The notes under the pieces were generated by a model. That model did no database searches. It saw only the letters and a program-made list of their open reading frames with translations, and was not told where the DNA came from. Below are positions 8,738 to 18,357 of a stretch of DNA of 64,000 nt, in pieces. The translations under genes were made by a program, and so were the position numbers. Numbering within the stretch: position 1 is the first letter of the stretch; each line of letters opens with the position of its first letter. Source of the DNA: an uncultured Succinivibrionaceae bacterium (GTDB lineage Bacteria; Pseudomonadota; Gammaproteobacteria; Enterobacterales; Succinivibrionaceae); NCBI GenBank assembly GCA_900539665.1, contig UQCV01000001.1:29023-93022 (forward strand). Reading direction: 5' to 3'.

Positions 8738-10084
8738 ATGAAAGACCGGATCAATTCGGAAAGAAAGAAATTAGAAGGCTTAGCTTCACAGGTATTAGAT
8801 ATTTGTCGGCAAAAAGGGGCGGAGCAGTGTATTGTTAAGATCAATAAGGATACAGGTCTTACGGTTTCAAGTCATGATTGCGCGCAAGAAGAAAAAGAAT
8901 TTAATAAAAGCCGTGGTATTGCTATTACAGTTTTAAAAAACGGAAAAAAAGGTAATGCCTCTACTTCTGACATATCTTTAGATGCGATTAATAAGACCGC
9001 AGAAGCTGCTATTGAGTTTTCGGCTTATGCAGAAGTGGATCCTGCGATGGGTTTAGCCGATCCTGAATTAATGGTGCGCGAGGCTATAGATTTAGATCGT
9101 TGTTATCCAGAGGAACCTGATGCCGAAGTTGCGTTAAAGGAAGCTATTGCCTTAGATAAAATGTGTCAAGGTCGCGACCCTCGAATCGCTCAAGTACGTA
9201 AAGCAGCTTACTCTAATCGTTATGGGATTTCTGTTTACGCTAATTCCCATGGGGTTCTACAAAGTGAACCATATTCTGTATTTGCTAAAAATGTTTTGTT
9301 AGTTAGTGAACATGAAAACAAGATGCATATGGGTGGGTCATTTAGTTATGGCTGTAAGAGTGATTTACTGTGGGATAATGAACGAATCGCGAAAGATGCA
9401 GTTGAAGATGCTGTAGCTTTAGTTGGGGCGCGTAGTATTCCTACCGGTAACTATCCAGTGATCTTTAGACGTGAAGAAGCTACAGGTTTATTCATGCGCC
9501 TGTTAGGGGCAATCTCAGGCATGGCTCAATTTCACCATTCTACATTTTTAGATAATGCGCTAGGGCGTCAAGTGCTGCCTTCATTTATCGATGTTTGTGA
9601 CCGCCCACTAATAAAGCAAGGTTTGTCTTCTCAATATTTTGATGAGGATGGCTTAAAAACAGGTGACATTTCGTATGTATCTAGGGGCGTAGTGGAAAAT
9701 TACCGTCTTTCAGTCTATTCCGCGCGTAAATTAGGTTTGAAACCCAATGGTACTAATTATGGTTCTTCCAATTTTGAAGTAATAGACCACAATGCGCCAA
9801 ATTTAAGTTTCGATGATTTACTAGTAAAAATGGATCGTGGCTTTTTAGTGACCCAACTTATGGGGCAAGGGGTCAACGATGTAACAGGTGATTATTCTCG
9901 TGGTGCATCCGGCTTTTGGGTTGAAAATGGCAAAATCCAATTTCCAGTGGAAGGAGTTACTATTGCCGGTAATCTAAAAGACATGCTCCGCAACATTGTT
10001 GCTGTGGGTGCGGATTATGATGAACGCTACACCATGAAAACCGGTTCTGTATTATTAGATAGTCAAAAAATAGCCGGGGCATAA
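8738..10084 (+). CDS. pmbA: Metalloprotease subunit PmbA/TldE
   Basis: Partner of TldD in the heterodimeric metalloprotease. This subunit lacks the HExxxH zinc site, as expected for TldE, and has the family C-terminal block VEGVTIAGNLKDMLRNIVAVG. Length 448 fits (E. coli 450). The frame extends to a TTG at 8726; ATG at 8738, with GGG a short way upstream, agrees better with the family N-terminus. The tldD-pmbA proximity is tighter than in E. coli, where the two genes are far apart. Confidence 0.94.
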   Translation: MKDRINSERKKLEGLASQVLDICRQKGAEQCIVKINKDTGLTVSSHDCAQEEKEFNKSRGIAITVLKNGKKGNASTSDISLDAINKTAEAAIEFSAYAEVDPAMGLADPELMVREAIDLDRCYPEEPDAEVALKEAIALDKMCQGRDPRIAQVRKAAYSNRYGISVYANSHGVLQSEPYSVFAKNVLLVSEHENKMHMGGSFSYGCKSDLLWDNERIAKDAVEDAVALVGARSIPTGNYPVIFRREEATGLFMRLLGAISGMAQFHHSTFLDNALGRQVLPSFIDVCDRPLIKQGLSSQYFDEDGLKTGDISYVSRGVVENYRLSVYSARKLGLKPNGTNYGSSNFEVIDHNAPNLSFDDLLVKMDRGFLVTQLMGQGVNDVTGDYSRGASGFWVENGKIQFPVEGVTIAGNLKDMLRNIVAVGADYDERYTMKTGSVLLDSQKIAGA

Positions 10085-10182
10085 ACAAACGCTTAAGCGG
10101 TGAAAGAATTAAGCAATTCATGGTTAAAAGTGCTAAAATTTGCAATGTTTTTAGCGCATATGGCAACAATAGGTTAAAAAAT

Positions 10183-11205
10183 ATGAACAGAGAACTATCA
10201 CTCGAATTTTGTCGTGTAACAGAAGCAGCTGCATTAGCTGGTTATCATTGGCTTGGTCGTGGGGACAAAAATTCTGCGGATGAAGCTGCGGTGAAGGCAA
10301 TGCGTTTCATGCTAAATGAAGTTAAGATCGACGGCGAAATCGTGATCGGCGAAGGTGAAATTGACGAAGCTCCAATGCTTTACATTGGGGAAAAAGTTGG
10401 TTGTGGTGGGACTCCTGTCGATATTGCAGTTGATCCTATTGATGGTACCCGTATGACTGCCATGGGGCAAGCAAATGCGGTAGCAGTTTTAGCGGCTTGC
10501 GATAAAGGTGGATTTTTAAAGGCACCTGACATGTACATGGAAAAGCTTATTGTTGGTGAAAATGCTAGAGGGGTAATCGATCTAAATGTTTCTTTGGAAG
10601 AAAACATTTATCGTATTGCTCGCGCAGTTGGTAAGGATATTTCTGACCTCGTTTGTGTAACTTTAGCTAAGCCAAGACATGAACAAGCTATCAAAAAAAT
10701 GCAGGAAATGGGCCTTCATGTTTATGCTATTCCTGATGGCGACGTGGCTGCATCTGTTCTTACCTGTATGCCAGACAACGATATCGATTTTCTATACTGT
10801 ATCGGTGGGGCTCCTGAAGGGGTAGTGAGTGCAGCAGTAACTCGTGCGTTAAATGGTGATATGCAAGGCCGTCTTATTCCACGTGATATTGCTAAGGGCG
10901 ATACTCCTGAAAACAAGAAATACGCGGAAGAAGAAATTGCCCGTTGCCAAAAGATGGGCATTGAGCCTATGAAGGTTCTTAAGCTAGAAGATATGGCTAA
11001 GACTGATAGCGTTATTATTTCAATCACTGGTATTACTAAGGGTGACCTCTTAGAAGGTATTACTCTTAAGGGAACTCACGCTACCACAGAAACCCTCCTT
11101 ATCAGAGGTAACTCAAAGACCATTAGAAGAATTAAGTCTCTTCATTCTTTGAAGGTTAAATCTCCAACTTTATACGATATGGTTTTTGGTAACAACAAGT
11201 CATAA
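10183..11205 (+). CDS. glpX: Class II fructose-1,6-bisphosphatase GlpX
   Basis: Dephosphorylates fructose 1,6-bisphosphate to fructose 6-phosphate in gluconeogenesis. The protein starts MNRELSLEFCRVTEAAALAG, nearly identical in layout to E. coli GlpX, with the metal/phosphate motif DPIDGT at residues 84-89 and the IGGAPEGVVSAAV substrate loop. 340 residues is normal. The frame runs back to 10120, but ATG 10183 with AGG upstream gives the conserved N-terminus. It has its own terminator. With pckA in the same window it suggests active gluconeogenic carbon flow. Confidence 0.96.
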   Translation: MNRELSLEFCRVTEAAALAGYHWLGRGDKNSADEAAVKAMRFMLNEVKIDGEIVIGEGEIDEAPMLYIGEKVGCGGTPVDIAVDPIDGTRMTAMGQANAVAVLAACDKGGFLKAPDMYMEKLIVGENARGVIDLNVSLEENIYRIARAVGKDISDLVCVTLAKPRHEQAIKKMQEMGLHVYAIPDGDVAASVLTCMPDNDIDFLYCIGGAPEGVVSAAVTRALNGDMQGRLIPRDIAKGDTPENKKYAEEEIARCQKMGIEPMKVLKLEDMAKTDSVIISITGITKGDLLEGITLKGTHATTETLLIRGNSKTIRRIKSLHSLKVKSPTLYDMVFGNNKS

Positions 11206-11262
11206 CAGCAAAATAAGAAGAAGTTTTATGTAAAAACCTTTGGACTTAAGATTAAAATGAAT

Positions 11263-11294
11263 AAAAAGGTCGCTATGTAGCGACTTTTTTATTT
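11263..11294 (+). terminator. Intrinsic terminator after glpX
   Basis: AAAAA then a stem GTCGCTA/TAGCGAC, closing on a very short loop, followed by seven Ts. About 60 bases after the glpX stop. Confidence 0.88.
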
Positions 11295-11493
11295 TGGTGA
11301 GGGGAATTCGAACTCTAATTTTGGTAGCCTATCTAAGTTCATTCGGAATAACTTAAATGGTAACTTGAATTAAGGTCAATAAAAAAGGACTATGATTAGC
11401 CAGTTATCATAGTTCCAACTGTAAGTTAAATTTTACCTGAAGAGTAACTTTTACAAGTAGAGCTTACAGAGTTTTTTTAAAACTAGTTAGCAG

Positions 11494-11886
11494 TTATTCT
11501 TCACTAAATTCATAAATATTGTTATCAGCTTCGTCTTTTTGGAAACCTTGCATTTCTAAGAAGTAAATAATGCCATCGATTTCCTCTTGCGGAAAACGAG
11601 CGGTGTTAATGATGGTTTTTTCAAAACCTTCTTCTTCTACAAAGTGGCAAGTTTCTTCAATTAGGTATTTGCCAACCCCACGACGTCTAGTAATATCGCG
11701 GACCTTCAAAAAAACAATCTCATTATCATGGGTTACGGCGAGCCCAACTACACCATCGTTGAATACGGCGATATGAACATCTCCCATAGCTTTTAAATCC
11801 TTAAAAGAGAGGGGAGTAATAAGTTTTTTAAGGCTGTGATTCCACAATGCTTTTGGTTCTTGATTGTGGAAAATTGTAAGTCTCAT
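11494..11886 (-). CDS. GNAT-family N-acetyltransferase
   Basis: Single-domain GNAT protein of 130 residues. The acetyl-CoA pyrophosphate loop is seen as RRGVGK (residues 68-73) at the start of a helix, preceded by the beta strand FLKVRDI. The substrate (small molecule, peptide N-terminus or lysine) cannot be told from sequence. It stands alone between glpX and envC, with no operon partner. Confidence 0.8.
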   Translation of the reverse strand: MRLTIFHNQEPKALWNHSLKKLITPLSFKDLKAMGDVHIAVFNDGVVGLAVTHDNEIVFLKVRDITRRRGVGKYLIEETCHFVEEEGFEKTIINTARFPQEEIDGIIYFLEMQGFQKDEADNNIYEFSEE

Positions 11887-11986
11887 TGATGTTTTCTTTA
11901 ACCTTCGGGTTTGTTAATTTCAAAGAAATGACAGAGTTTAATATAACAGATTTTAGTGTTAATTGCATGTGAACATTAGTGTATCA

Positions 11987-13258
11987 TTAACGTTTGCCTA
12001 GCCATCTTTTAGGATCGACCGGGATCCCTTCATAGCGGATTTCAAAGTAAAGTGAATTTGTTTTAAGATTCCCGCTATTGCCAACGACTGCAATGGCGTC
12101 CCCTTTATGCACAGAATTGCCAGAGTAGATTTTTAGCTTTTGATTATTCCCGTAAAGAGAGAGATAACCACGTCCATGATCTATAACGACAATATTGCCA
12201 AGACCGTTTAACCAACCGGAGTAAATACAATCACCATCGGCAATAGACACAACTGTTTTGCCAGCGGGGGCGGAGATAACTAATCCTTTCCAGGTAACTT
12301 CACCACTGCGTCTTTCCCCAAATGAATGAATAACGCTTCCGTGTACTGGCCATGGTAAAACCCCGTGTAACCGCTGCAGACCAAGGGCTGCAACTGTTTG
12401 GTGAGTTGAAGATGACTGAGTATGCCGGGTTTTGGCACTAGCTTTAGCCTGAAGTTTAGCTTTTTGTCTTTGTTCAGCCTCGCGTTTACGTTTGGCTGTT
12501 AATTCTTTTTGCTTTTGGGACAGCTCATTTTCGAGTTGTTTTAGTGCAACGGCAGTTTCTTCAAGCTGTTTCTTTTCTTTATCGATGGTATCTTTTAAGT
12601 CTTTGACCGTGTTTTGTTGCTCAATTTTTTCATTGATTAAAGTTTGTTTTAGGTCGTTGTAATGAGTTTTTAGGTTGGCTAATTCTTCTTTCTTAACTGC
12701 AAGTTGCTCGTCTTTTTTTTGCAACTCTTTACGTTGTTTGGAGATATCTTGAATTAAGTTGTAGCGTTTCTGAGCTAGGTACTTAGTGTAGGTTAAATAA
12801 CGGTCATTAATGCCGGGGTCTTCGTTGTTTAAAATTATTTTAACGGAGGAATTGTGCCCTAGCATAAAGGATTTTCTTAGAAGTTCATTTAATTGATCTT
12901 CTTGGGTTTTAAGGGCTGATAATAATTCTTCACGTTCGTCGTTTAGTTGTTCAGCTTCAGTGAGTAAAACAGCAGTTTTTTTCTCAATCACACTCATATT
13001 GCGATCAAGATTGCGAATTTTATGGGCACGTCTTTTTTGTTCTGATTCTAACTGTTTTAAATTGGATTCGTGTGATTTGATAACTAAATGTTGATTTGTA
13101 ATACTTTGTTTTAGTTTTTGCTGATTTGGGGTATTGGCTTTGGCGTTAGAGAAGAGTAAACACAAGAAAAAAAGCACTAGAGTAAGCAAACCCTGCGTCC
13201 ATAGCGGACGCAGGGAGAAAAGTCGAGAATTACTGAATTTTAGTAAACCTGACTTCAT
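11987..13258 (-). CDS. envC: Murein hydrolase activator EnvC
   Basis: Periplasmic activator of the septal amidases AmiA/AmiB through FtsEX. Signal peptide at residues 1-42, a long coiled coil (about 45-260), a Lys/Ala-rich hinge, then a C-terminal LytM (M23-like) domain from about residue 305. The domain is degenerate: zinc ligands of true M23 peptidases are replaced (KGLVISA at the first site, LYFEIR in place of HxHFE), as in E. coli EnvC, so it should activate rather than cut. 423 residues (E. coli 419). It lies 7 bases after gpmI, the conserved pair. Confidence 0.93.
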   Translation of the reverse strand: MKSGLLKFSNSRLFSLRPLWTQGLLTLVLFFLCLLFSNAKANTPNQQKLKQSITNQHLVIKSHESNLKQLESEQKRRAHKIRNLDRNMSVIEKKTAVLLTEAEQLNDEREELLSALKTQEDQLNELLRKSFMLGHNSSVKIILNNEDPGINDRYLTYTKYLAQKRYNLIQDISKQRKELQKKDEQLAVKKEELANLKTHYNDLKQTLINEKIEQQNTVKDLKDTIDKEKKQLEETAVALKQLENELSQKQKELTAKRKREAEQRQKAKLQAKASAKTRHTQSSSTHQTVAALGLQRLHGVLPWPVHGSVIHSFGERRSGEVTWKGLVISAPAGKTVVSIADGDCIYSGWLNGLGNIVVIDHGRGYLSLYGNNQKLKIYSGNSVHKGDAIAVVGNSGNLKTNSLYFEIRYEGIPVDPKRWLGKR

Positions 13259-13265
13259 TTAAGGA

Positions 13266-14792
13266 TTACTTAACCTTAAATAATACCTTCCCGGTCATTT
13301 CAGCAGGGATATCCATGCCAATGAGGGAAAGAATGGTTGGAGCTAAATCAGAAAGCTTGCCACCTGAAACAGCTTCCGCCTGTCTACCAAAGTAGATAAG
13401 AGGAACTGGGAGGTTGGTGTGAGCAGTGTAAGCAACACCAGTGGTAAGATCCTTCATACGTTCAGCGTTACCGTGGTCAGCGGTGATGAGGCATTCGCCA
13501 CCAACTTTCTTAAGAGAGTCAGTAACGCGGCCGATACATTCATCAACAGCTTCACAAGCCTTAACTGCAGCTTCATAAACGCCAGTGTGACCAACCATGT
13601 CGCCGTTAGGGTAGTTACAGATGATCACATCATACTTGCAGCTTTCGATAGCAGCGCAAAGCTTATCAGTAAGTTCTTTAGAGCTCATTTCAGGCTGTAA
13701 ATCGTAGGTCTTAACCTTAGGGCTGTTAACCAAAATACGGTCTTCACCAGGGAACTGATTTTCTACACCACCGTTGAAGAAGAATGTAACGTGAGCGTAT
13801 TTTTCAGTTTCAGAGATACGAAGCTGAGTCTTGTTATGGGAAGACAACCATTCGCCAAGGGTGTTTTTGAGATCTGAAGGAGGGAAGGCGCAAGCTGCTT
13901 TAATATCAGTTGCATATTCAGTGAGCATAACGAAGTTGATTGCAGGTCTTACCTTGCGGGTGAAACCGGTGAAATCATCGTTAGCAAATGAACGAGAAAT
14001 CTGACGAGCACGGTCTGCACGGAAGTTCATGAAAATAAGCGCATCGCCATCTTCCATTTTAACTGGTTCGCCAATTACGGAAGCCTGGATGAATTCGTCG
14101 TTTTCGTCACGAGCATATGCTGCGTTAAGAGCATCAGTTGCGCAAGCAAATGGAGCAAACTGAGTAGAAGCCTGAGTGAGAAGGTCGTAAGCTTGTTCAA
14201 CACGATCCCATCTGTTGTCACGGTCCATGGCATAGTAACGGCCAATCATTGAAGCGAAACGGCCAGTGCCTAACTTCTTGAAGAGGGCTTCGAATTTGTC
14301 GATTGAACCTTGAGCGCTACGAGGTGGAACGTCACGGCCATCAGTGAATGCATGGAAGTAGGCCTTTGATACATTCTTGCGAGCTAAAAGTTCAAACATA
14401 GCTACGATCTGATCTTCATGGCTGTGTACGCCTCCTGGAGACATAAGACCCATTACGTGAACAGCCTTACCAGCAGCGTTTGCAGTATCGATAGCTTTGC
14501 AAAGAGCTTCGTTAGAGAAGAAGTCACCATCAGCGATAGACTTGGTGATACGGGTAAGGTCCTGATAAACAACGCGACCAGCACCGATATTGGTGTGACC
14601 AACTTCAGAGTTGCCCATCTGGCCATCAGGGAGGCCTACAGCAAGCCCAGAAGCTTCGATAAGGGTGTGAGCGTAATGAGCTGTTAAGTTGTCAAGGTTA
14701 GGAGTCTTTGCATTGGCAACAGCGTTGAATTCTTTGACGGGATTGTATCCCCAACCGTCCATGATAATCAGGGCAAAAGGTTTTTTGGCCAT
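13266..14792 (-). CDS. gpmI: 2,3-bisphosphoglycerate-independent phosphoglycerate mutase
   Basis: Interconverts 3- and 2-phosphoglycerate in glycolysis using two Mn ions. The N-terminal ALIIMDGWG metal site, the catalytic serine S62 in [14 protein letters not shown] and the C-terminal TADHGNAE metal motif are all intact; 508 residues is typical. An upstream promoter is visible and the start has ACAGGA before it. Transcribed with envC, as in E. coli. Confidence 0.97.
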   Translation of the reverse strand: MAKKPFALIIMDGWGYNPVKEFNAVANAKTPNLDNLTAHYAHTLIEASGLAVGLPDGQMGNSEVGHTNIGAGRVVYQDLTRITKSIADGDFFSNEALCKAIDTANAAGKAVHVMGLMSPGGVHSHEDQIVAMFELLARKNVSKAYFHAFTDGRDVPPRSAQGSIDKFEALFKKLGTGRFASMIGRYYAMDRDNRWDRVEQAYDLLTQASTQFAPFACATDALNAAYARDENDEFIQASVIGEPVKMEDGDALIFMNFRADRARQISRSFANDDFTGFTRKVRPAINFVMLTEYATDIKAACAFPPSDLKNTLGEWLSSHNKTQLRISETEKYAHVTFFFNGGVENQFPGEDRILVNSPKVKTYDLQPEMSSKELTDKLCAAIESCKYDVIICNYPNGDMVGHTGVYEAAVKACEAVDECIGRVTDSLKKVGGECLITADHGNAERMKDLTTGVAYTAHTNLPVPLIYFGRQAEAVSGGKLSDLAPTILSLIGMDIPAEMTGKVLFKVK

Positions 14793-14834
14793 GTTTATAT
14801 AATTCCTGTAAAAAGTGAATAAGTTTACCTTTCT

Positions 14835-14863
14835 ATTTTACACCATTTTTGGGCAGAGAGTAA
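14835..14863 (-). promoter_or_regulatory. Sigma-70-type promoter for gpmI-envC
   Basis: Minus-strand hexamers TTACTC and TAAAAT are separated by 17 bases, with TG just before the -10. The -10 lies about 45 bases upstream of the gpmI ATG. Confidence 0.5.
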
Positions 14864-15087
14864 GAGATGGCTATAGCCCAAATGAAACTAAAATGAGAGG
14901 CGAAACTGTGGTTTTATTGGGTGATGGATGGGTGTTTTTACGAAAGAACAACAGAAATTGGCTGTTCTTATGCTATTATTAATCAAATGTTTTAAAGATT
15001 AAATCAAACCTTGATCTTTAATACTTAAAATTTTGTGTGCACAAATGGTCTAGCCGGCTAATAAATTTAGGGAAATTTAGACACAAT

Positions 15088-15540
15088 ATGGAAAATTTTG
15101 ACTTTTATACTGAAGTAGTCACTTTTTTTACTAACCACCAAATAGCTTCAATTGTTTTTGTGGTATTAGTTCTTTATCTTGTTTGGATTCAAATCACCAT
15201 TTGGAAAAATGGTATCAAATCAGTAGATGTCGGTATGGCCTCTATGCTTTGTAACCACTCTGGCTATGGTTTGCTTGATGTTCGCCTTAAAGCTGATTAT
15301 GCAGCTGGACATCTAAGCGGTGCTTATGAAGTAAGCGTAGATGATTTTAAGGCTGGTAACTTTGGGGTGGCTTCTAAATTTGCTGATAAAGGCGTTGTTA
15401 TTATCGGTAAAGACCTTGACGACCCTGTGGCTTATAATGCGGCTTGCCTTTTGAAAAAGGCAGGTTACAAGAATCCTGTAATCCTAAAGGGTGGTATGGT
15501 TGACTGGGTCGGCCGTGGACTTCCTGTGGTTAAAAAGTAA
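15088..15540 (+). CDS. yibN: Membrane-anchored rhodanese-like protein YibN
   Basis: One N-terminal membrane helix (about residues 17-37) followed by a rhodanese fold (about 50-150). The loop that normally carries the catalytic cysteine reads GKDLDDPVAYNA here, without Cys, so sulfur transfer is unlikely. The frame extends back to 15037, but ATG 15088 gives the YibN-type N-terminus. It precedes secB and gpsA as in E. coli, except that grxC, normally in between, is absent. Confidence 0.85.
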   Translation: MENFDFYTEVVTFFTNHQIASIVFVVLVLYLVWIQITIWKNGIKSVDVGMASMLCNHSGYGLLDVRLKADYAAGHLSGAYEVSVDDFKAGNFGVASKFADKGVVIIGKDLDDPVAYNAACLLKKAGYKNPVILKGGMVDWVGRGLPVVKK

Positions 15541-15698
15541 TCACTAAGAGGCTGTGAATACACTTTGTTTTAACAATTGTTAGGTAAAGTTATGATCTGC
15601 CCGTCATATTCATAAGTTTTTTTTGGTGATTTACTTTGATTCTGTAATAATCAAAGGGATTTTATTTTATTTATTACTAATTTTGAGGACTGACAGCA

Positions 15699-16178
15699 AT
15701 GGCTGAAGAACAGAACAATCAGGCCGCCAATTCGGCTTTTGAAATTTTACGTATTTACAACAAAGATATTTCTCTCGAAACTCCTAATGCACCGGAAATT
15801 TTCAGAAACGAATGGAAACCAGAAGTTAAGCTTGATCTTGATACCCGTAGCAAAGCTGTCGACAATGGGGTGTACGAAGTAGTTCTTCGTCTTACCGTTA
15901 CTGCAAAGCTTGAAGACAAGGTTGCATTCCTTTGTGAAGTTAACCAGGCTGGTCTTTTCCAGATTTCTAACTTCCCTGAACAAGCTCTTGATCATATGCT
16001 CAATGCTTTTATTCCTAACATTCTTTACCCATACGCTAGAGAAAACATTTCTAGTCTCGTAGTAAAGGCTTCATTCCCACCTCTTAACTTAGCTCCAATT
16101 AACTTTGAAGCTATCTATATTCAGAAGAAGCAGCAGGAACAACAGGCTGCAGCAAAAGATGCTGAAGCAAAGGCTTAA
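15699..16178 (+). CDS. secB: Protein-export chaperone SecB
   Basis: Tetrameric cytosolic chaperone that keeps preproteins unfolded and hands them to SecA. The motifs FEILRIYNKDISLETPNAP and LYPYARENISSLVVKASFPP are diagnostic; 159 residues (E. coli 155). The start has TGAGGA upstream. Its client load is likely high here, given the very large exported amylases downstream in the window. Confidence 0.97.
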   Translation: MAEEQNNQAANSAFEILRIYNKDISLETPNAPEIFRNEWKPEVKLDLDTRSKAVDNGVYEVVLRLTVTAKLEDKVAFLCEVNQAGLFQISNFPEQALDHMLNAFIPNILYPYARENISSLVVKASFPPLNLAPINFEAIYIQKKQQEQQAAAKDAEAKA

Positions 16179-16203
16179 TTAGCAATTTTGGAACAGAAGT
16201 AGA

Positions 16204-17202
16204 GTGGAATACTCAATTTCAGTATTGGGGGCAGGCTCATATGGGACTGCCCTTGCTATATCCCTAGCTAGAAATGGGCGTCGTGTCATGCTTTGGGGGC
16301 ATAACCCTAAGAAGATTGAGCTTATGCAGCAAGGGAGATGTAATGAACAGTTTCTTCCAGGACAAAAATTCCCGGAAGCGATGGATCTTACATCGGATCT
16401 AAAGACGGCGATGGAAGCGGCTTCCATCATCCTTGTGGTAGTGCCAAGTAGCGCTTTTAGACAAGTGCTTCATGAACTTAAGCCTTTTATGACTCCTGCT
16501 CATCGCGTAGCATGGGCCACTAAGGGTTTGGAAAATTCAACTGGGCGTTTACTAAGTGAAGTGGCTAAGGAAGAACTTGGACCGCATGTACCTTTAGCGG
16601 CCATAAGTGGACCTACATTTGCGAAAGAACTGGCCTCAGGTCTCCCAACGGCAATTTCCGTAGCAGGTACCGATGATGCCTTCACCGAAGAGTTCTCTCA
16701 ACTTATTCACTCCACTAAAAACCTTCGTGTCTATAAAAACCCAGATTTAATTGGTTTGCAAATTGGCGGTTCTGTCAAAAATGTAATTGCCATTGGGGCC
16801 GGGTTGTCTGATGGTTTAGGTTTTGGGGCTAATGCAAGAACTGCACTCATTACTAGAGGCTTGGTGGAATTACAACGCCTTGGTGTTGCTATGGGCGCTT
16901 CTCCAAAGACCTTTATGGGGATGGCGGGGTTAGGTGATTTAGTTCTAACTTGTACTGACAATCAGTCGCGAAACAGACGTTTTGGTTTGGCTTTAGGTGC
17001 TGGTAAAACCATTGAAGAAGCAATCGCCGAAATAGGGCAGGTGGTTGAAGGTTGGGAAAATACCAAGGAAGTGCACTTGCTAGCAGAAAGATATGGTGTT
17101 GATATGCCAATCTGTCATGAAGTCTACAATGTGCTTTTCATGCATAAATCGCCCAAAGATGCCACCGTATCATTATTGTCTAGAGCAAAAAAATCTGAAT
17201 AG
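16204..17202 (+). CDS. gpsA: Glycerol-3-phosphate dehydrogenase [NAD(P)+]
   Basis: Reduces dihydroxyacetone phosphate to sn-glycerol 3-phosphate, the first step of phospholipid synthesis. N-terminal Rossmann motif [10 protein letters not shown], then SGPTFAKE and the catalytic lysine region [13 protein letters not shown]. 332 residues is normal. The start is GTG, 25 bases after secB. The secB-gpsA pair is conserved in gammaproteobacteria; it ends at a terminator, without the cysE seen next in E. coli. Confidence 0.97.
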   Translation: MEYSISVLGAGSYGTALAISLARNGRRVMLWGHNPKKIELMQQGRCNEQFLPGQKFPEAMDLTSDLKTAMEAASIILVVVPSSAFRQVLHELKPFMTPAHRVAWATKGLENSTGRLLSEVAKEELGPHVPLAAISGPTFAKELASGLPTAISVAGTDDAFTEEFSQLIHSTKNLRVYKNPDLIGLQIGGSVKNVIAIGAGLSDGLGFGANARTALITRGLVELQRLGVAMGASPKTFMGMAGLGDLVLTCTDNQSRNRRFGLALGAGKTIEEAIAEIGQVVEGWENTKEVHLLAERYGVDMPICHEVYNVLFMHKSPKDATVSLLSRAKKSE

Positions 17203-17275
17203 TTCTGATGTGTTCGTAAACACTATTTGGTTTACAGTGTTAGTGAAGATTATAAACTTAACCTAAATCTTTATG

Positions 17276-17313
17276 AAAAAGGCTTCTATCAAGTTTTAAT
17301 AGAAGTCTTTTTT
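17276..17313 (+). terminator. Intrinsic terminator after gpsA
   Basis: Stem AAAAGGCTTCTAT/ATAGAAGTCTTTT (one G-U pair) followed by a T-run. Confidence 0.85.
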
Positions 17314-17399
17314 ATTCTGCCGTTCAAATTAACATGTTACTTTTGGGTAAATATAAGTTAGCGATGCCAATTTTCACTACTTTTTGTGGCGCCATGGAG

Positions 17400-17981
17400 C
17401 TATTTATAAGTTTCCTCAGTCACTTCATGATTAGTAGTATCGATAACTTCTTTAATCATGCCTGGAAAAGCTTGTTTTAGGTTAGCTTCGATACCATCTT
17501 TTAATGTGATGTTGACTAAGCTACAACCTTTGCACCCGCCAGAAAAACTTACTTTAACCACACCGTCTTCGGTAACTTCTTCAAGTTTTGCAAAACCACC
17601 ATGCCCTGCGAGGCTTGGATTTACTGTGGTTTGGAAGAAGTTTGCGAGCTTGTCAAACAAAGGAGCGTCAGCTGGTACGTCAGATCTTTTAAGCAGAGGA
17701 GCTTTGAAGGTTAAGCTACCCTTGTTGTCTTCATCGAAGATGAAGTCGATAACAGCATCTTTAAGGTATGGTTGAGAGGTTGAATCGATTACGGTTTCAA
17801 AACCATTGTGCTGAAAAATGTCATCAGCGCCAGTAACCATGTCTTGAGGACAATAAAGAATACCACATTCAACCCCAGGGGTGCCTGGGTTAGAAACAAA
17901 GATTCTAATTCTGGTGTTAGGTGCTTGGGTTGCAAGGAGCTGACAGAAATATTCTTCAGCTTTGGGGGTAATTGTTATCAT
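17400..17981 (-). CDS. nfuA: Fe/S biogenesis protein NfuA
   Basis: Iron-sulfur carrier that delivers 4Fe-4S clusters under stress. N-terminal degenerate A-type domain (residues 1-95; NPGTPGVECGILYCP) fused to the C-terminal Nfu domain with the cluster-binding CxxC in GGCKGCSLVNITLKDGIE. 193 residues (E. coli 191). Single gene, divergent from pckA. Confidence 0.95.
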   Translation of the reverse strand: MITITPKAEEYFCQLLATQAPNTRIRIFVSNPGTPGVECGILYCPQDMVTGADDIFQHNGFETVIDSTSQPYLKDAVIDFIFDEDNKGSLTFKAPLLKRSDVPADAPLFDKLANFFQTTVNPSLAGHGGFAKLEEVTEDGVVKVSFSGGCKGCSLVNITLKDGIEANLKQAFPGMIKEVIDTTNHEVTEETYK

Positions 17982-18357
17982 TTATACACAATCCGTTTAT
18001 TTATGCCGTATGTCTATAGATAGATTACTTTTTTAAGAACTAAAACTCGCTTTATTTAGTGGTTTAAGTTTAAAAAGTATTACTCTATATGATATATGAT
18101 TTCGCGTCTAAAGTTATAAAAAGATTTAGAGCATATGACAGAGTGAAATTTTTTTTCAGATGAAGCTATAGATATTACAAAGGACTGAATGTTCTTTTGA
18201 TATTTGTAACAAAAATCATCTTTTTCATGGAAATAAATTTTTTTTAAAAAAGTCATTTATTCATTAGACTAATTCTAGGATTTCATTTAAAATCAATCCG
18301 GTTATTTCAATATTAACATTTATTTTGTTATCTTAATTTTGTGGAGAAACTGTACAA
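17982..18357. other. 376-base AT-rich region between nfuA and pckA
   Basis: No gene seen. It must hold the divergent promoters of nfuA and pckA. It has an imperfect inverted repeat TGATATTTGT/ACAAAAATCA at 18198-18218, possibly a regulator site, and GTGGAG about ten bases before the pckA ATG. No convincing -10/-35 pair could be fixed in the very AT-rich context. Confidence 0.6.

Noticed and set aside
11295..11330. tRNA 3'-end-like stretch on the minus strand (TGGTGAGGGG then ATTCGAACTC on the plus strand)
   Set aside because: The TTCGAA loop is only one base from the acceptor segment instead of five, the T-stem does not pair, and no D-arm, anticodon arm or 5' acceptor strand is found upstream.
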